Positions 35,780 through 46,384 of a stretch of DNA of 64,000 nucleotides are shown piece after piece (position 1 is the stretch's first letter; the number at the start of each line of letters is the position of its first letter). A program made the position numbers and the translations under genes. The stretch lies in assembly GCA_900472625.1 (NCBI GenBank), contig UCIT01000003.1, positions 97,391 to 161,390 on the forward strand, in the 5' to 3' direction. The DNA comes from Hyphomicrobiales bacterium (lineage in GTDB: Bacteria > Pseudomonadota > Alphaproteobacteria > Rhizobiales > Rhizobiaceae). Under the pieces are notes generated by a model. The model ran no database searches and was not told the DNA's origin. It saw only the letters and a program-made list of their open reading frames with translations.

Positions 35780-37216
35780 ATGCCGACCCATTCGTCCAAG
35801 CGAAATTACGCGATCCTGTCGGCGACGGTCGTCGGCGCTTGCGCCTTGTTGTTCGCCTTTTCCGACCGGGTGCCGGCGCTCGCACAGGAACCGACCGGCG
35901 GCGCCGCGCCGGCCGAGACGGCGCCTGCCGTTGCGGCGAGTGAACAGCCTGCGCCCGATCCGGCGGTGGAGCTGGAGAAAAAACGGGACCAGACCCGAGC
36001 CGAGCTTGACGATCTGTCGAAGACCATCAACCTGTCGTCGGGCAAGGTCGCGGAATTGCAGCAGAGCATCGATGCGCTTGATAAGAGCACCAGCAGCGTG
36101 CGGCAGGCATTGATCGATTCAGCTGCGCGGCGGAAGACACTGGAAAAGCAGATACTGGAGAGCGAGAAGAAGCTGGCCGATCTGGGCGTGAAGGAAGACG
36201 CCGTCCGCCGTTCGCTGCACGAGCGGCGTGGTGTGCTTGCCGAGGTGCTGGCCGCCTTGCAACGGATGGGGCGCAATCCGCCGCCTGCGCTGCTGGTGAG
36301 CCCGGATGACGCGCTTGGCTCGGTGCGCAGCGCCATCCTGCTCGGCGCGGTGGTGCCGGGTATTCGCAAGGAGACCGACAAGCTTGCCGCCGATCTCGGC
36401 AACCTGGCATCCTTGCAGGCGGCAAGCGCTGCCGAGAAGGCCAGCCTGACCGGCACGATGACGAGCAGTGTCGAAGAGGAGCGGCGCATGGATATGCTGC
36501 TTGCCGAAAACGACAAATTGAGCCGCAGCAACACGGCTGAGCTCAATGCCGAGAAGAAGCGCTCCGAGGAGCTCGCCGGTAAGGCGACAAGCCTCGAAGG
36601 GCTTGTTGCATCCATGGAAACGGAGATCTCCTCCGTTCGCCAGGCGGCAGCCGCAGCTCGTCTCGCAGAGGAAAATCGCCGGCTTCTGACCGACGAGCAG
36701 CGGGCCCAGGCCAAGGCTTTGGCGGACAGCGGGGTGCCCGATAAAAACCGCATTGCGCCCGCATATCCGTTCGGAGATTTGAAGGCGAAACTGGAGTTGC
36801 CGGTGGCCGGAGATATCCTTCGCCAGTTCGGCGATGCCGATGGAACCGGGCACGAGGCCATGGGAATGACCCTTGCGACCAATGCCGAAACGGTGGTCAC
36901 GGCGCCCGCGGACGGACTGATCGTCTATGCCGGCGCGTTCCGCAGTTACGGCCAGATGATCATCCTCGATGCCGGTGAAGGATACCACATCGTTCTCTCC
37001 GGAATGGAGACGATGAACGCGCGGCAGGGAAAGTTCGTTTTCGCTGGCGAGCCACTTGCCGTGATGGGCGCAAAAAGAGTGGCGAGTGCGACAGCATTGG
37101 CGCTGGAAACGAACCGTCCAACGCTTTACATTGAATTTCGAAAAGACGGTAAGCCGGTCGATTCCCGACCTTGGTGGACCGCAAAAGGCACCGGAAAGGC
37201 ACGCAATGATTCGTAG
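35780..37216 (+). CDS. EnvC-like murein hydrolase activator with degenerate LytM domain
   Basis: A 478-residue envelope protein. A signal or anchor segment (ILSATVVGACALLFAF) is followed by a proline/alanine linker, long coiled coils (about residues 60-310) and a C-terminal M23/LytM domain (about 345-465). The zinc ligands of active M23 enzymes are lost: the first His/Asp site reads HEAMGMTLAT and the H-x-H site reads YHIVLSG. This matches EnvC, which activates cell-division amidases rather than cutting peptidoglycan itself. It overlaps ctpA by 11 nt, an arrangement conserved in alphaproteobacteria. Confidence 0.9.
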   Translation: MPTHSSKRNYAILSATVVGACALLFAFSDRVPALAQEPTGGAAPAETAPAVAASEQPAPDPAVELEKKRDQTRAELDDLSKTINLSSGKVAELQQSIDALDKSTSSVRQALIDSAARRKTLEKQILESEKKLADLGVKEDAVRRSLHERRGVLAEVLAALQRMGRNPPPALLVSPDDALGSVRSAILLGAVVPGIRKETDKLAADLGNLASLQAASAAEKASLTGTMTSSVEEERRMDMLLAENDKLSRSNTAELNAEKKRSEELAGKATSLEGLVASMETEISSVRQAAAAARLAEENRRLLTDEQRAQAKALADSGVPDKNRIAPAYPFGDLKAKLELPVAGDILRQFGDADGTGHEAMGMTLATNAETVVTAPADGLIVYAGAFRSYGQMIILDAGEGYHIVLSGMETMNARQGKFVFAGEPLAVMGAKRVASATALALETNRPTLYIEFRKDGKPVDSRPWWTAKGTGKARNDS

Positions 37217-38528
37217 GGCTTCTCTTGTTCTGGTGGGCGCATTGATGGGTGCGACTGCTATGAGCGTCATTTATTCCGCGGGCGTGCCTGCGGAAGCGGC
37301 GGGAGCGTCCACTTACAAGGAGCTGTCCGTTTTCGGTGATGTCTTCGAACGCGTTCGTGCGCAATACGTAACGCCGCCGGCCGAAGACAAGCTGATCGAG
37401 AATGCCATCAACGGCATGCTGTCGTCCCTCGACCCGCATTCGAGCTACATGAATGCCAAGGACGCGGCCGACATGCAGACCCAGACGAAGGGTGAATTCG
37501 GCGGTCTCGGCATCGAAGTCACGATGGAAGACGAACTCGTTAAAGTCATTACGCCGATCGACGATACGCCTGCCGCCAAGGCCGGCGTGCTTGCGGGCGA
37601 CTATATCTCCGAGATCGATGGACAGTCGGTTCGCGGCCTGAAGCTCGAAGACGCGGTCGAAAAGATGCGCGGCGCGATCAACACGCCGATCAAGCTGACG
37701 CTGATCCGCAAGGGTGCCGACAAGCCGATCGAACTGACCGTCGTGCGCGATGTTGTTGCCGTTCAGGCCGTCAAGTCGCGCGTCGAGGATGATGTCGGCT
37801 ATCTCCGCATCATCTCCTTCACCGAGAAGACCTATCCTGACATGGAAAAGGCAATCGAGAAGATCAAGTCGACCGTTCCGGCCGACAAGCTGAAGGGTTA
37901 CGTTCTCGATCTGCGCCTAAACCCGGGCGGTCTGCTCGACCAGGCAATCCAGGTCTCCGATGCATTGCTGCAGCGTGGCGAGGTGGTTTCCACCCGCGGC
38001 CGCAACGCCGACGAAACCCGTCGCTTCAATGCCGGTCCGGGCGATCTGACCGATGGCAAGCCTGTCGTCGTGCTGATCAACGGCGGTTCGGCCTCCGCGT
38101 CGGAAATCGTTGCCGGCGCCCTGCAGGATCTGCGTCGGGCCACCGTTCTCGGCACGCGCTCGTTCGGCAAGGGATCGGTCCAGACCATCATCCCGCTAGG
38201 CGAAAACGGCGCACTGCGTCTGACGACGGCACTCTACTACACGCCGTCTGGCCGCTCGATCCAGGGTACGGGCATCACGCCTGACATCAAGGTCGAAGAG
38301 CCCCTGCCCGACGATCTCAAGGGCAAGATGGTGACCGAGGGCGAATCCGCGCTTCGCGGCCACATCAAGGGCCAGAGCGAGACGGACGAAGGGTCTGGCT
38401 CGGTTGCCTACGTGCCGCCGGATCCCAAGGACGATGTGCAGCTGAACTACGCGCTCGACCTGCTTCGCGGCAAGAAGACGGACCCGTCCTTCCCGCCGAA
38501 CCCTGACAAGGCCGTCAGCGCCAAGTGA
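37206..38528 (+). CDS. ctpA: Carboxy-terminal processing protease (S41 family)
   Basis: A 440-residue periplasmic serine protease. The signal segment (LVLVGALMGATAMSVIYSAG) is followed by an N-terminal helical part, a PDZ domain (about residues 95-175, GLGIEVTMEDELVKVITPID) and the S41 core. The catalytic Ser is in GGSASASEIVAGAL and the Lys in TRSFGKGSVQT. It acts on peptidoglycan enzymes or their regulators in related bacteria. It starts at ATG 37206 within the end of the envC-like gene and is followed by a strong terminator. Confidence 0.96.
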   Translation: MIRRASLVLVGALMGATAMSVIYSAGVPAEAAGASTYKELSVFGDVFERVRAQYVTPPAEDKLIENAINGMLSSLDPHSSYMNAKDAADMQTQTKGEFGGLGIEVTMEDELVKVITPIDDTPAAKAGVLAGDYISEIDGQSVRGLKLEDAVEKMRGAINTPIKLTLIRKGADKPIELTVVRDVVAVQAVKSRVEDDVGYLRIISFTEKTYPDMEKAIEKIKSTVPADKLKGYVLDLRLNPGGLLDQAIQVSDALLQRGEVVSTRGRNADETRRFNAGPGDLTDGKPVVVLINGGSASASEIVAGALQDLRRATVLGTRSFGKGSVQTIIPLGENGALRLTTALYYTPSGRSIQGTGITPDIKVEEPLPDDLKGKMVTEGESALRGHIKGQSETDEGSGSVAYVPPDPKDDVQLNYALDLLRGKKTDPSFPPNPDKAVSAK

Positions 38529-38538
38529 TGAATGAACG

Positions 38539-38578
38539 AGGCGTCAGGCCGGATTGCGATCCGGCCTGACGCCTTTTT
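38539..38578 (+). terminator. Strong rho-independent terminator after ctpA
   Basis: A 16-bp perfect stem (38539-38554 with 38559-38574, starting AGGCGTCAGGCCGGAT) with a 4-nt loop runs into TTTTT. Confidence 0.93.
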
Positions 38579-38607
38579 GCTGTCCTGACGATGGAAGCAG
38601 CCAAGCA

Positions 38608-39801
38608 ATGAACACCGACCTGCATGCGCCCCTGGGGCAGAATCGCAAACCCGGCGGCAAACGACCGGGCGTTCTGCGCATGGGCCGGGTGGTCGCAGGG
38701 CTATGCTTGGTGCTGATCGGCGGATTTTCGCTCTACACCGCATTTCTCGGCGATGGCCTTAAACCGACGAAGCCGCCCGAGCAGCAGGCTTCGGCTGTTC
38801 CCACCGATACTGTTCAAAAGCCAGCTACGCCTGTAGCCGAGCCTCCTGGCGGGATGCCGCGAAGCGATCCGCAATCGGGTGCCAATGTCGAGCGGATGAC
38901 GACGGGCGACGGCTCGGTGGTGACGAAATACAGCCCGAAAACAAGGGACGGCAACGGACCCGTGCTGGTTGACGCCATGCAGGTGGGGCAGGATCCGCGC
39001 ATGGCGGCGCTGCCGAACGACGCGCTGCTGGAGGAGACGCCGCTCGGCCGCTTGCCGATCGTCGGCCCGGATGGACGCCGTCCGATGGACCAGTATGCGC
39101 GGCCATGGTCCGGCGCGCATGGTACCCGGGTCGCCATCGTCGTCAGCGGGTTGGGTCTCAGCCAGACGGGCACGAAGCGGGCGATCCAGCAGCTGCCGGA
39201 GGAAGTGACGCTGGCCTTTGCCGCCAGCGGCAACAGCCTGCAGCGCTGGATGCAGGATGCGCGCCGATCCGGCCACGAAATTCTGATTCAGGTGCCGTTC
39301 GAGCCATTTGATTACCCGGCGAACGATCCGGGGCCGGATACACTGCTGACCTCCAAAAGCGTGGCCAAGAACATCGAAAGCCTGCACCGCTCGATGGCCG
39401 AGATCACCAATTACACCGGGATCATGAATTACCAGGGCGGCCGTTTCCTGTCCGATCCGAATGCGATGGAACCCGTCATGCGCGATATCGGCAAGCGCGG
39501 CCTGCTGTTTCTCGATGACGGCACATCGGCGCAGTCGAAAACCGCGGCTGTGGCCAAGGGGACCGAGGTTCCTTATGCTTTCGCGGATGTGCAGCTGGAC
39601 AGCCAGCTCGATTTCAACGCCATCACCAACAAGCTCGACGAACTCGAACGTGTCGCCAAGCGCAACGGCCAGGCGATCGGCGTCGCATCCGCCTTCGACG
39701 AGAGCATCGATGCCATCTCGAAATGGACCGAGGAGGCGGCGATGCGCGGTATCGAGATCGTCGGCGTTTCCGCGCTGACCAATGACCCGAAGAAGCCCTA
39801 G
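38608..39801 (+). CDS. Divergent polysaccharide deacetylase family protein
   Basis: A 397-residue protein with one N-terminal membrane helix (VVAGLCLVLIGGFSLYTAFL), a low-complexity linker (residues 65-140) and a divergent polysaccharide deacetylase domain (about 165-395). Recognisable parts are THGTR-like AHGTRVAIVVSGLGLS, IQQLPEEVTLAFAASG, EILIQVPFEPFDYPANDPGP and LLFLDDGTSAQS. The family often occurs next to ctpA/envC and is thought to act on cell-wall or surface glycans, though activity is not proven. The ATG at 38608 follows the ctpA terminator. Confidence 0.9.
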   Translation: MNTDLHAPLGQNRKPGGKRPGVLRMGRVVAGLCLVLIGGFSLYTAFLGDGLKPTKPPEQQASAVPTDTVQKPATPVAEPPGGMPRSDPQSGANVERMTTGDGSVVTKYSPKTRDGNGPVLVDAMQVGQDPRMAALPNDALLEETPLGRLPIVGPDGRRPMDQYARPWSGAHGTRVAIVVSGLGLSQTGTKRAIQQLPEEVTLAFAASGNSLQRWMQDARRSGHEILIQVPFEPFDYPANDPGPDTLLTSKSVAKNIESLHRSMAEITNYTGIMNYQGGRFLSDPNAMEPVMRDIGKRGLLFLDDGTSAQSKTAAVAKGTEVPYAFADVQLDSQLDFNAITNKLDELERVAKRNGQAIGVASAFDESIDAISKWTEEAAMRGIEIVGVSALTNDPKKP

Positions 39802-39813
39802 CAGAGGCATGTG

Positions 39814-40344
39814 ATGAGCAAACAGACCGTAAAAGCCGAAGACTTGCCCTACCGGCCCTGCGTCGGGGTGATGATCCTCAACGCGAAAGGACTGGTCTGG
39901 GCGGGACGTCGCATCCCGGCGGAGAATTCCGAGTATGATGGCTCGCCGCAGCTGTGGCAGATGCCGCAGGGCGGGATCGATGCGGGCGAGGATCCGCTTG
40001 AGGCGGCCTATCGCGAGCTCTACGAAGAGACAGGCATGCGGACCGTGACGCTGCTTGCCGAAGCCAGGAACTGGATCAATTATGATCTGCCGCCGCAGCT
40101 GATCGGCATCGGCCTGAAGGGGAAGTTCAGAGGGCAGACGCAGCGCTGGTTTGCCTTCCGCTTCGATGGCGACGAGAGCGAGATCGCCATCAACCCGCCG
40201 CCGGGCGGACACTCGGCCGAGTTCGATGCGTGGGAGTGGAAGGCGATGGACAGCCTGCCGGGCCTGATCGTGCCGTTCAAGCGGGCGGTCTATGAAGAGG
40301 TGGTGCGTGAGTTCACCCATCTTGCCGGGTTGCCGGCTGCCTGA
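39814..40344 (+). CDS. rppH: RNA 5'-pyrophosphohydrolase (Nudix)
   Basis: A 176-residue Nudix hydrolase that removes pyrophosphate from 5' triphosphate RNA and so starts mRNA decay. The Nudix box is [20 protein letters not shown] followed by TGM. The N-terminus [20 protein letters not shown] and the phrase WQMPQGG fit RppH/IalA, including the Bartonella invasion protein. It lies 12 nt after the deacetylase gene, so the two are co-transcribed. A GTG immediately precedes the ATG. Confidence 0.95.
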   Translation: MSKQTVKAEDLPYRPCVGVMILNAKGLVWAGRRIPAENSEYDGSPQLWQMPQGGIDAGEDPLEAAYRELYEETGMRTVTLLAEARNWINYDLPPQLIGIGLKGKFRGQTQRWFAFRFDGDESEIAINPPPGGHSAEFDAWEWKAMDSLPGLIVPFKRAVYEEVVREFTHLAGLPAA

Positions 40345-40352
40345 TGGGGTGG

Positions 40353-40373
40353 CCGGCCGCTTTGCGCGGCCGG
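40353..40373. terminator. GC hairpin between convergent rppH and bfr
   Basis: CCGGCCGC pairs with GCGGCCGG around a 5-nt loop. It sits in the 42-nt gap between two convergent stops. No clear T-run follows on either strand. Confidence 0.4.
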
Positions 40374-40386
40374 ATCCGGGTCTTTG

Positions 40387-40872
40387 TTATTCGGCTTCGT
40401 TGGCCGAGTCGGCATTTAGCTGGCCGTACTTGGCTTCGCCAATCTTGCCGAGCAGCTCGATCTGCGTTTCCAGGAAGTCGATGTGTCCTTCTTCGTCGGC
40501 CAGCAACTGTTCGAATAGTTTCATGGAAACATAGTCGCCGGCCTCGTGACAGATATCACGGGATTTCTTGTAGGACGTGCGGGCGTCATATTCGCCGGCA
40601 AGATCTGCTTCCAGAACTTCCTTGACGTTCTGGCCGATGCGCAGTGGCGCGAGAGTCTGCAAATTGGGGTGACCCTCGAGGAAGATGATGCGAGCAACCA
40701 GCTTGTCGGCATGCTGCATTTCTTCGATCGATTCCGCTCGCTCCTTCTTGGCGAGCTTGGTGTAACCCCAATCTTCGAGAAGTCGGTAGTGAACCCAATA
40801 CTGATTGACAGCACCGAGCTCCAAAAAGAGGGCCTCGTTAAGCCGCTCGATGACCTTTTTGTCGCCTTTCAA
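40387..40872 (-). CDS. bfr: Bacterioferritin
   Basis: A 161-residue haem-containing ferritin subunit that oxidises and stores iron. All ferroxidase ligands are present (E18, E51, H54, E94, E127, H130) and the haem ligand is M52 (EEMQHADKL). The start is a TTG at 40872 (first residues [15 protein letters not shown]) with GGAGAG upstream; no ATG lies in the right place. The first 35 nt overlap the end of the bfd-like gene, so the two are co-translated. Confidence 0.96.
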   Translation of the reverse strand: MKGDKKVIERLNEALFLELGAVNQYWVHYRLLEDWGYTKLAKKERAESIEEMQHADKLVARIIFLEGHPNLQTLAPLRIGQNVKEVLEADLAGEYDARTSYKKSRDICHEAGDYVSMKLFEQLLADEEGHIDFLETQIELLGKIGEAKYGQLNADSANEAE

Positions 40873-41149
40873 TGTCCGCTCTCCTGTTTTCCTCATGGAA
40901 GTTCCTGAGGCGGGACATGAAATCAAACATTTCGGCTTCCGTCGAGTGGTGACGGGCGTGATATTCTTCAGTTGTCTGAATAATGATATCAACGACGTTC
41001 GGGAAACAACCGCAGCAGCGGCCCCGTTTTTCCATGGCGTGATAGACTTTCGCCGGCACGATGAGCTGCCAACAGTCCTCATCGAGAAGGTTGTTGATAA
41101 CCTCCCGGATTTCGGTATCCGTTATATAGTTGCAGCTGCAGACAAGCAC
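40838..41149 (-). CDS. bfd: Bacterioferritin-associated ferredoxin-like (2Fe-2S) protein
   Basis: A 103-residue protein with the Bfd [2Fe-2S] domain: CSC near the N-terminus ([18 protein letters not shown]) and CCGC in [17 protein letters not shown]. Bfd reduces the bacterioferritin core to release iron. A C-terminal extension of about 30 charged residues follows the usual domain. The start is a GTG at 41149. It overlaps bfr by 35 nt in another frame. A TTGACA on the minus strand at 41212-41207 may be the -35 element. Confidence 0.92.
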   Translation of the reverse strand: MLVCSCNYITDTEIREVINNLLDEDCWQLIVPAKVYHAMEKRGRCCGCFPNVVDIIIQTTEEYHARHHSTEAEMFDFMSRLRNFHEENRRADIERRQKGHRAA

Positions 41150-41327
41150 GTTCTCAGTCCAAACATGACAATCACTATCGGCTTTTGTGCTAAAGAAGAC
41201 GCTGGTTGTCAAGAAAAATTCACATGGCGCGCCTGCCGGATCATTCGACTTTAGGCTTGTCTCTCCGCTAAGCGCGCTGGATGCCGTCTTCGGAAAAGCA
41301 GCGCGAACGCTTTTCGATATTGAAAGA

Positions 41328-44300
41328 TCAGTGAAAATTGCGCCCCTTCGGCATGACCTCCACGGTTGCTGCGTTTTGTTCTCGATTGTCTTGAGACAGG
41401 ATACGTTTTTCCATCACCGCCTTTTCCACACGGTCGGCAAGCTTGCGCTGTCGTGCATCGGCGGTCGGCCTCAGAGCCTCGTCGGACCGGTCGCAAACGC
41501 CGAACCGCCGCGCTTCCTTTTTGAGAAGTCCGAGCGCCGGCGTCATGTCCTCGATATGATCGACCACCGTGTGGATGACGCCGCGCTGGCTTTGCAGCTT
41601 GCCGCGAATCTTGACGAGGCGCGCACCCATGACAATGGCGCGGTACTTCTCGAAGGTCTTTGGCCAGACGATGGCGTTGGCAACGCCTGTCTCGTCCTCC
41701 AGCGTCATGAAGACGACGCCTTTCGCCGAACCGGGGCGCTGACGCACCAGCACGAGGCCCGAGATACTCACCCACCGGCCAGTGGGCACGCGCAGGAGAT
41801 CGACGTTGCGGGTGATGCCGATCTTGCGAAGCTCGTCGCGCAGGAAGGAAAGCGGGTGAGCTTTCAGCGACAATGAAAGATAGCGGTAGTCTTCGATCAC
41901 CTGCTCGCCCGGCAGCATTTCGGGAAGTTTCGCCTGCGGCTCGACCTGCAGGTCGAGATGGGCCACCTGATCGAACAGAGGCAAACGCTCCGCTGCCCGC
42001 TTGACATCGAGTGCCCGCACCGCCCAGAGCGCCTCCCGTCGAGATAGCCCGATGCTGCCGAAGGCATCCGCATCCGCAAGGCGCTCGATATCAGACTTGT
42101 CGAGGCCAGAACGCAGCCAGAGATCGCGGATAGAGCTGTAGCCATCACCCCGGTTCGCCATAAGCCTGTCTTTCACATCCTTTTCCGAAAGCCCCTTGAC
42201 CTGTCGGAAGCCGAGGCGGACCGCACGGCTGGCCTTGATGACATCGCTCATCTCGCGATGGCGGAAATCGATCCGACGGCTGTCGAACCGTCCCTCCTCC
42301 AGCAGACAATCCCAATCCGATCGGTTGATATCGACCTCGCGGATCTCAACGCCATGTTCTCTTGCGTCGCGGACCAGTTGCGCCGGCGCATAAAACCCCA
42401 TCGGCTGTGAATTCAGCATCGCCGCGCAGAAGACATCGGGGTAGTAGGCCTTCATCCAGCACGAAGCATAGACCAGCAGCGCGAAGGAGGCGGCATGGCT
42501 TTCGGGAAAACCGTATTCGCCGAAGCCCTTGATCTGGTTGAAACACTGCTGGGCGAATTCCCTAGAATAGATCTTTTTGGCCATCATGCCCTCGATGAAC
42601 CGTTTTTCGAAGCCGCCTATGGTGCCGGTGCGCTTGAAGGTCGCCATCGCACGCCGCAACTGATCAGCTTCCGCCGCCTTGAAGCCCGCCGCGGTGATGG
42701 CGATCTGCATCGCCTGTTCCTGAAACAGTGGGACGCCCAGCGTTCGTTCAAGAACGCCTTCCAACTCCTTGCTTGGATATTCGATCGGAATATTCCTCTT
42801 TTCTTGCTCACGCCGCTTCAAGTATGGGTGAACCATGTCCCCCTGAATTGGGCCGGGTCGGACGATGGCCACCTCAATGACGAGATCGTAAAATACTCTT
42901 GGCCGCAGGCGCGGCAGCATGCTCATCTGCGCCCGACTTTCGATCTGGAAGACGCCGAGCGTGTCGGCCCGGCACATCATGTCGTAAACCGGCTTTTCGT
43001 CCTCGTGCGTAGCGTTGCCGAGATCGGCCAATGTCTTTTTCACGTCGTAATGCAGTAGGAGCAGATCGAAGGCCTTGCGCAGACAGGTCAGCATGCCAAG
43101 CGCAAGGACGTCGACCTTCAAGATCTTCAGATTGTCGAGATCGTCTTTGTCCCACTCGATCATGTAGCGGTCCGGCATGGCCGTGTTCATGATCGGCACG
43201 ACCTCGTCCAGCCGATCGCGGGTGATGACGAAGCCACCGACATGCTGGGTAAGGTGGCGGGGAAAACTCAAAAGTTCGGAGGCATATTTCAGGACGTTGT
43301 TGGTGACGGGATCCTTCATGTCGAGGCCGGCAGCTTTGGCTTCCCGTTCGGACAACGTGTCCTCCGACCAGCCCCAGACCAGACTGCCGATCGCCGACTG
43401 GATATCCTCGGACAGGCCGAAAGCCTTCGAGACCTCCCGCCCGGCGGAGCGGGTGCGGTAGCTGGTAACGGCCGCCGTCAGCCCGGCATGCTCCTTGCCG
43501 TATCTGCTGTAGATATGCTGGATGACCTCTTCGCGCCGGTCATGCTCGAAATCGACATCGATATCAGGCGGCTCGTCACGGTCCGTCGACATGAAACGGT
43601 CGAAGAGCAGCGTGCTCTTCTCGGGATTAACCTCGGTCACCTCGAGGCAATAGCAGATGACCGAATTGGCGGCCGAGCCCCGCCCTTGGCAGAGAATGCC
43701 AAGCTTGTATCGGGCATGCATGATGATCCGGTGCACCGTCAGAAAATAGGGTGCGTATTGTTTCTCCCTGACGAGGGTGAGTTCATAATTGATCTGGCCC
43801 CTGATCTTTTCCGTCAGCCCCTCTGAGAACCGCCTCGTCGCACCCGCCCAGGTCAGGCGCTCCAGCGTTTCGTAAGGGGTTTCGCCCTCGTCGTTTTCAT
43901 CCGGGTAATTGTGCTGCAGTTCGTCGAGATCGAATGACAAGCTGGCGAAGAATTTATGCGTGTTGGCGACGGCATCCGGATAATCCCTGAACAGGCGCGC
44001 CATCTCCCTGCTGTCCTTCAGATAACGTTCGGCATTCGGCGCCAGCAGGAAGCCGGCCTCAGGGATCGGCACGTGTTCACGGATCGACGTGACGATATCG
44101 GACAAAGGGCGGCGGGCGGTGTCGTGGTAAAGCGGCTGATTGGTGGCGATGAGCGGAATGCGGCTGCGGGCGGCAAGCATGGAGAGCACCGAGAACACCC
44201 GCTTGTCGCGACCGTCATAGGCAGGTGTCAGCGTCATATGAAGCGCACTTCGAAAGCGGCTTCGCAGGCGCCCGAGACATGCCTCGAACGCCGGATGCGA

Positions 44301-44777
44301 CAGCGGCTCATCGCTCAACGCCGGTGGCGGAACAAGCGCCAGCATCATCCGATCGCCCCACTCCAGGAGATCCGCCTCCATCAAAGTGCAGTCGCCCTTG
44401 ATCGTGCGCAGATTGCCGGCGCTCAATAGCCGGCAGAGATTGGCCCAGCCCTGCCTGTCCTGCGGGTAGGCGAGAATATCGGGGGTGCCGTCCGAGAACA
44501 CCAGCCGGGCACCCGGCTGAAAGCGGATCGGATCGAGGACGTTTTCCGGCCTTTCGTCCTTTTCCAGCAAGCCTTGTTGCTTTCTCTCGAATGTCTTTCG
44601 GATCGCCTTGGCCTGCGCATGCGCCCGGACGACGCCCGCCACCGAGTTACGGTCGGCAATACCGAGGCCTCCGAGCCTCATGGCGGTGGCCTGCAGCACC
44701 ATCTCCTCAGGCTTGGACGCACCCTCCAGGAAGGAAAAATTCGTCTTGGCGCCGATTTCGAAGAAGGCCTGGGTCAT
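41328..44777 (-). CDS. dnaE2: Error-prone DNA polymerase DnaE2 (ImuC)
   Basis: An 1149-residue C-family polymerase for translesion synthesis. It has an N-terminal PHP domain ([20 protein letters not shown]), the polymerase core with the acidic motif [41 protein letters not shown], and C-terminal HhH and OB domains ([20 protein letters not shown]). It overlaps imuB by ATGA. With ImuA and ImuB it forms the SOS mutasome of bacteria lacking umuDC. The LexA box before imuA controls the cassette. Confidence 0.97.
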   Translation of the reverse strand: MTQAFFEIGAKTNFSFLEGASKPEEMVLQATAMRLGGLGIADRNSVAGVVRAHAQAKAIRKTFERKQQGLLEKDERPENVLDPIRFQPGARLVFSDGTPDILAYPQDRQGWANLCRLLSAGNLRTIKGDCTLMEADLLEWGDRMMLALVPPPALSDEPLSHPAFEACLGRLRSRFRSALHMTLTPAYDGRDKRVFSVLSMLAARSRIPLIATNQPLYHDTARRPLSDIVTSIREHVPIPEAGFLLAPNAERYLKDSREMARLFRDYPDAVANTHKFFASLSFDLDELQHNYPDENDEGETPYETLERLTWAGATRRFSEGLTEKIRGQINYELTLVREKQYAPYFLTVHRIIMHARYKLGILCQGRGSAANSVICYCLEVTEVNPEKSTLLFDRFMSTDRDEPPDIDVDFEHDRREEVIQHIYSRYGKEHAGLTAAVTSYRTRSAGREVSKAFGLSEDIQSAIGSLVWGWSEDTLSEREAKAAGLDMKDPVTNNVLKYASELLSFPRHLTQHVGGFVITRDRLDEVVPIMNTAMPDRYMIEWDKDDLDNLKILKVDVLALGMLTCLRKAFDLLLLHYDVKKTLADLGNATHEDEKPVYDMMCRADTLGVFQIESRAQMSMLPRLRPRVFYDLVIEVAIVRPGPIQGDMVHPYLKRREQEKRNIPIEYPSKELEGVLERTLGVPLFQEQAMQIAITAAGFKAAEADQLRRAMATFKRTGTIGGFEKRFIEGMMAKKIYSREFAQQCFNQIKGFGEYGFPESHAASFALLVYASCWMKAYYPDVFCAAMLNSQPMGFYAPAQLVRDAREHGVEIREVDINRSDWDCLLEEGRFDSRRIDFRHREMSDVIKASRAVRLGFRQVKGLSEKDVKDRLMANRGDGYSSIRDLWLRSGLDKSDIERLADADAFGSIGLSRREALWAVRALDVKRAAERLPLFDQVAHLDLQVEPQAKLPEMLPGEQVIEDYRYLSLSLKAHPLSFLRDELRKIGITRNVDLLRVPTGRWVSISGLVLVRQRPGSAKGVVFMTLEDETGVANAIVWPKTFEKYRAIVMGARLVKIRGKLQSQRGVIHTVVDHIEDMTPALGLLKKEARRFGVCDRSDEALRPTADARQRKLADRVEKAVMEKRILSQDNREQNAATVEVMPKGRNFH

Positions 44778-46384
44778 GCGAGCATTCCATGCATGTACCA
44801 GTTCTGTTGCTCGTCGCGACCGTACAGGCCTTCACGATAGATCCAGAATCGATGGCCTTGATCGTCCTCGACGCGGAAATAATCGCGCGCGGCAGCATCC
44901 GATCCGTCGACCCACCATTCCATGGCAAGCCGCTCCGGTCCCTCGCTCCTGATCACGCGGTGGCGCATACGCCGCCAGTGGAAATTGGCAGGCGCGCCAT
45001 CCGGAACCTCGATGGCAAATGCATCCATCGGCTCCGGGTGCTCAAGGAGCCGCACCGGCCGCTCACTGCGCGAAGGGGGAGGTGTACGCTGATCGATCGT
45101 TGCCGACGATAGAACATCGATGGCAGGAACGCTCAGAACCGCCCTTTCCGGCACATGGCTTTCACGCAGTTGAAAGGTCTGAAGGCAATCGGCACCCAGC
45201 CTCGCGGAGACACGATCGACGAAGACGGCGAGCGAGGCGTCCTTCTGCTGGTGTCCTTCGAAATCGCCTTGCGTGGTATCGAAAGCCTCGTGACGCAGGA
45301 CGTTCAGTCGCAGGATCTCGAATCCGTAGCCGGCGTCGAAATCATCGTGCACGGCCTGCAGACGCTCTGCGAAGAGGGCGGCGATGCGCTTCGGTTCCCG
45401 CAGCGGCCGTGCCGTACCGGCGGAAATGCGAAACACCCGGCCATCGACGCGAAAGAGCACCAGTTCGAAGATGCGGCCACCGGCGCCACGGGCTTCGAGC
45501 GACGGCTTGAGGGCGGTGGCGATCTGGCCGGTGAGCTCGAGAATATCCTCTTCTGCACCGACGGGTTCGATCAGACGGCGCTCGGCCGAGAGGCTGGCGA
45601 TGGGCAGGCGCGGCGAGATCGGTTCCTCGTCGGTGCCAAGGATCTGGTCCAGCCGAAGCAGCACATTGGCGCCGAAACGGCGTGTGAGCGGTGCACGCGG
45701 TGTCTCGATCAGGTCGCCGACATATTTCAGGCCCATCTTTGTGAGGGCGGCGATGGTGTCTTCTGCGAGGCGCAGCGCCGCGACGGGAAGCGGGGCGGCG
45801 ATGCGTTCGGCGGCATCCGCCTCGATGACGCCGCCCTGGCCGAAGCGGCTTACCGCCCAGGAAAGGCCGGGAGACGAGGTGATGGCGCCGTGAACGTCGA
45901 GGCCCATTTGCTGGAGCCGTTTAAGAATATCCTTGAGCAGCGCCTTTTCGCCACCGAACAGATGCGCGCAGCCGGTGATATCTAGGAACAGTCCATCCCT
46001 GCCGTCGAGCGCCACCAGCGGCGTGTAGCGGTCGCACCAGTCGGCGATGCCTTCGAGAAAGCGCTGGTCGGCCGCGGGGTCCTCCTCGATCACCTCGATC
46101 GTCGGATAGATGGCGCGGGCCTCGGCGACACCCATGTTCCTGCGCAGCTTGATCGCTTCCGCTGCCTCGTCGAGCGCCGTCAGCCGCATGGCATTGGCAT
46201 GACGGCCGGAACAGACGATCGGGGGCGCTTCAGGACGAGCGTGCAAACGCCAGGAGAGCCCCCACTTCTTCCGTGCGATTCGGTCGGTCGATAGATGCGG
46301 GAAGCTCAGTGCCAGAATGCGCTGCGCGCTGGTCTGGAAAGCGAGTGTCGGCTGATGGGCGGACAGGGAGAAACCGGCGGTCAT
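44774..46384 (-). CDS. imuB: ImuB, inactive Y-family polymerase homologue
   Basis: A protein of up to 536 residues related to DinB but lacking catalytic carboxylates: the usual first Asp position reads [13 protein letters not shown], and the second site reads [15 protein letters not shown]. It serves as the hub that binds the beta clamp, ImuA and DnaE2. A little-finger-like domain and a C-terminal tail ([18 protein letters not shown]) follow. The ATG at 46384 creates a 155-nt overlap with imuA in another frame. No alternative ATG, GTG or TTG lies near ILALSFPHL, where many homologues begin. Confidence 0.94.
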   Translation of the reverse strand: MTAGFSLSAHQPTLAFQTSAQRILALSFPHLSTDRIARKKWGLSWRLHARPEAPPIVCSGRHANAMRLTALDEAAEAIKLRRNMGVAEARAIYPTIEVIEEDPAADQRFLEGIADWCDRYTPLVALDGRDGLFLDITGCAHLFGGEKALLKDILKRLQQMGLDVHGAITSSPGLSWAVSRFGQGGVIEADAAERIAAPLPVAALRLAEDTIAALTKMGLKYVGDLIETPRAPLTRRFGANVLLRLDQILGTDEEPISPRLPIASLSAERRLIEPVGAEEDILELTGQIATALKPSLEARGAGGRIFELVLFRVDGRVFRISAGTARPLREPKRIAALFAERLQAVHDDFDAGYGFEILRLNVLRHEAFDTTQGDFEGHQQKDASLAVFVDRVSARLGADCLQTFQLRESHVPERAVLSVPAIDVLSSATIDQRTPPPSRSERPVRLLEHPEPMDAFAIEVPDGAPANFHWRRMRHRVIRSEGPERLAMEWWVDGSDAAARDYFRVEDDQGHRFWIYREGLYGRDEQQNWYMHGMLA

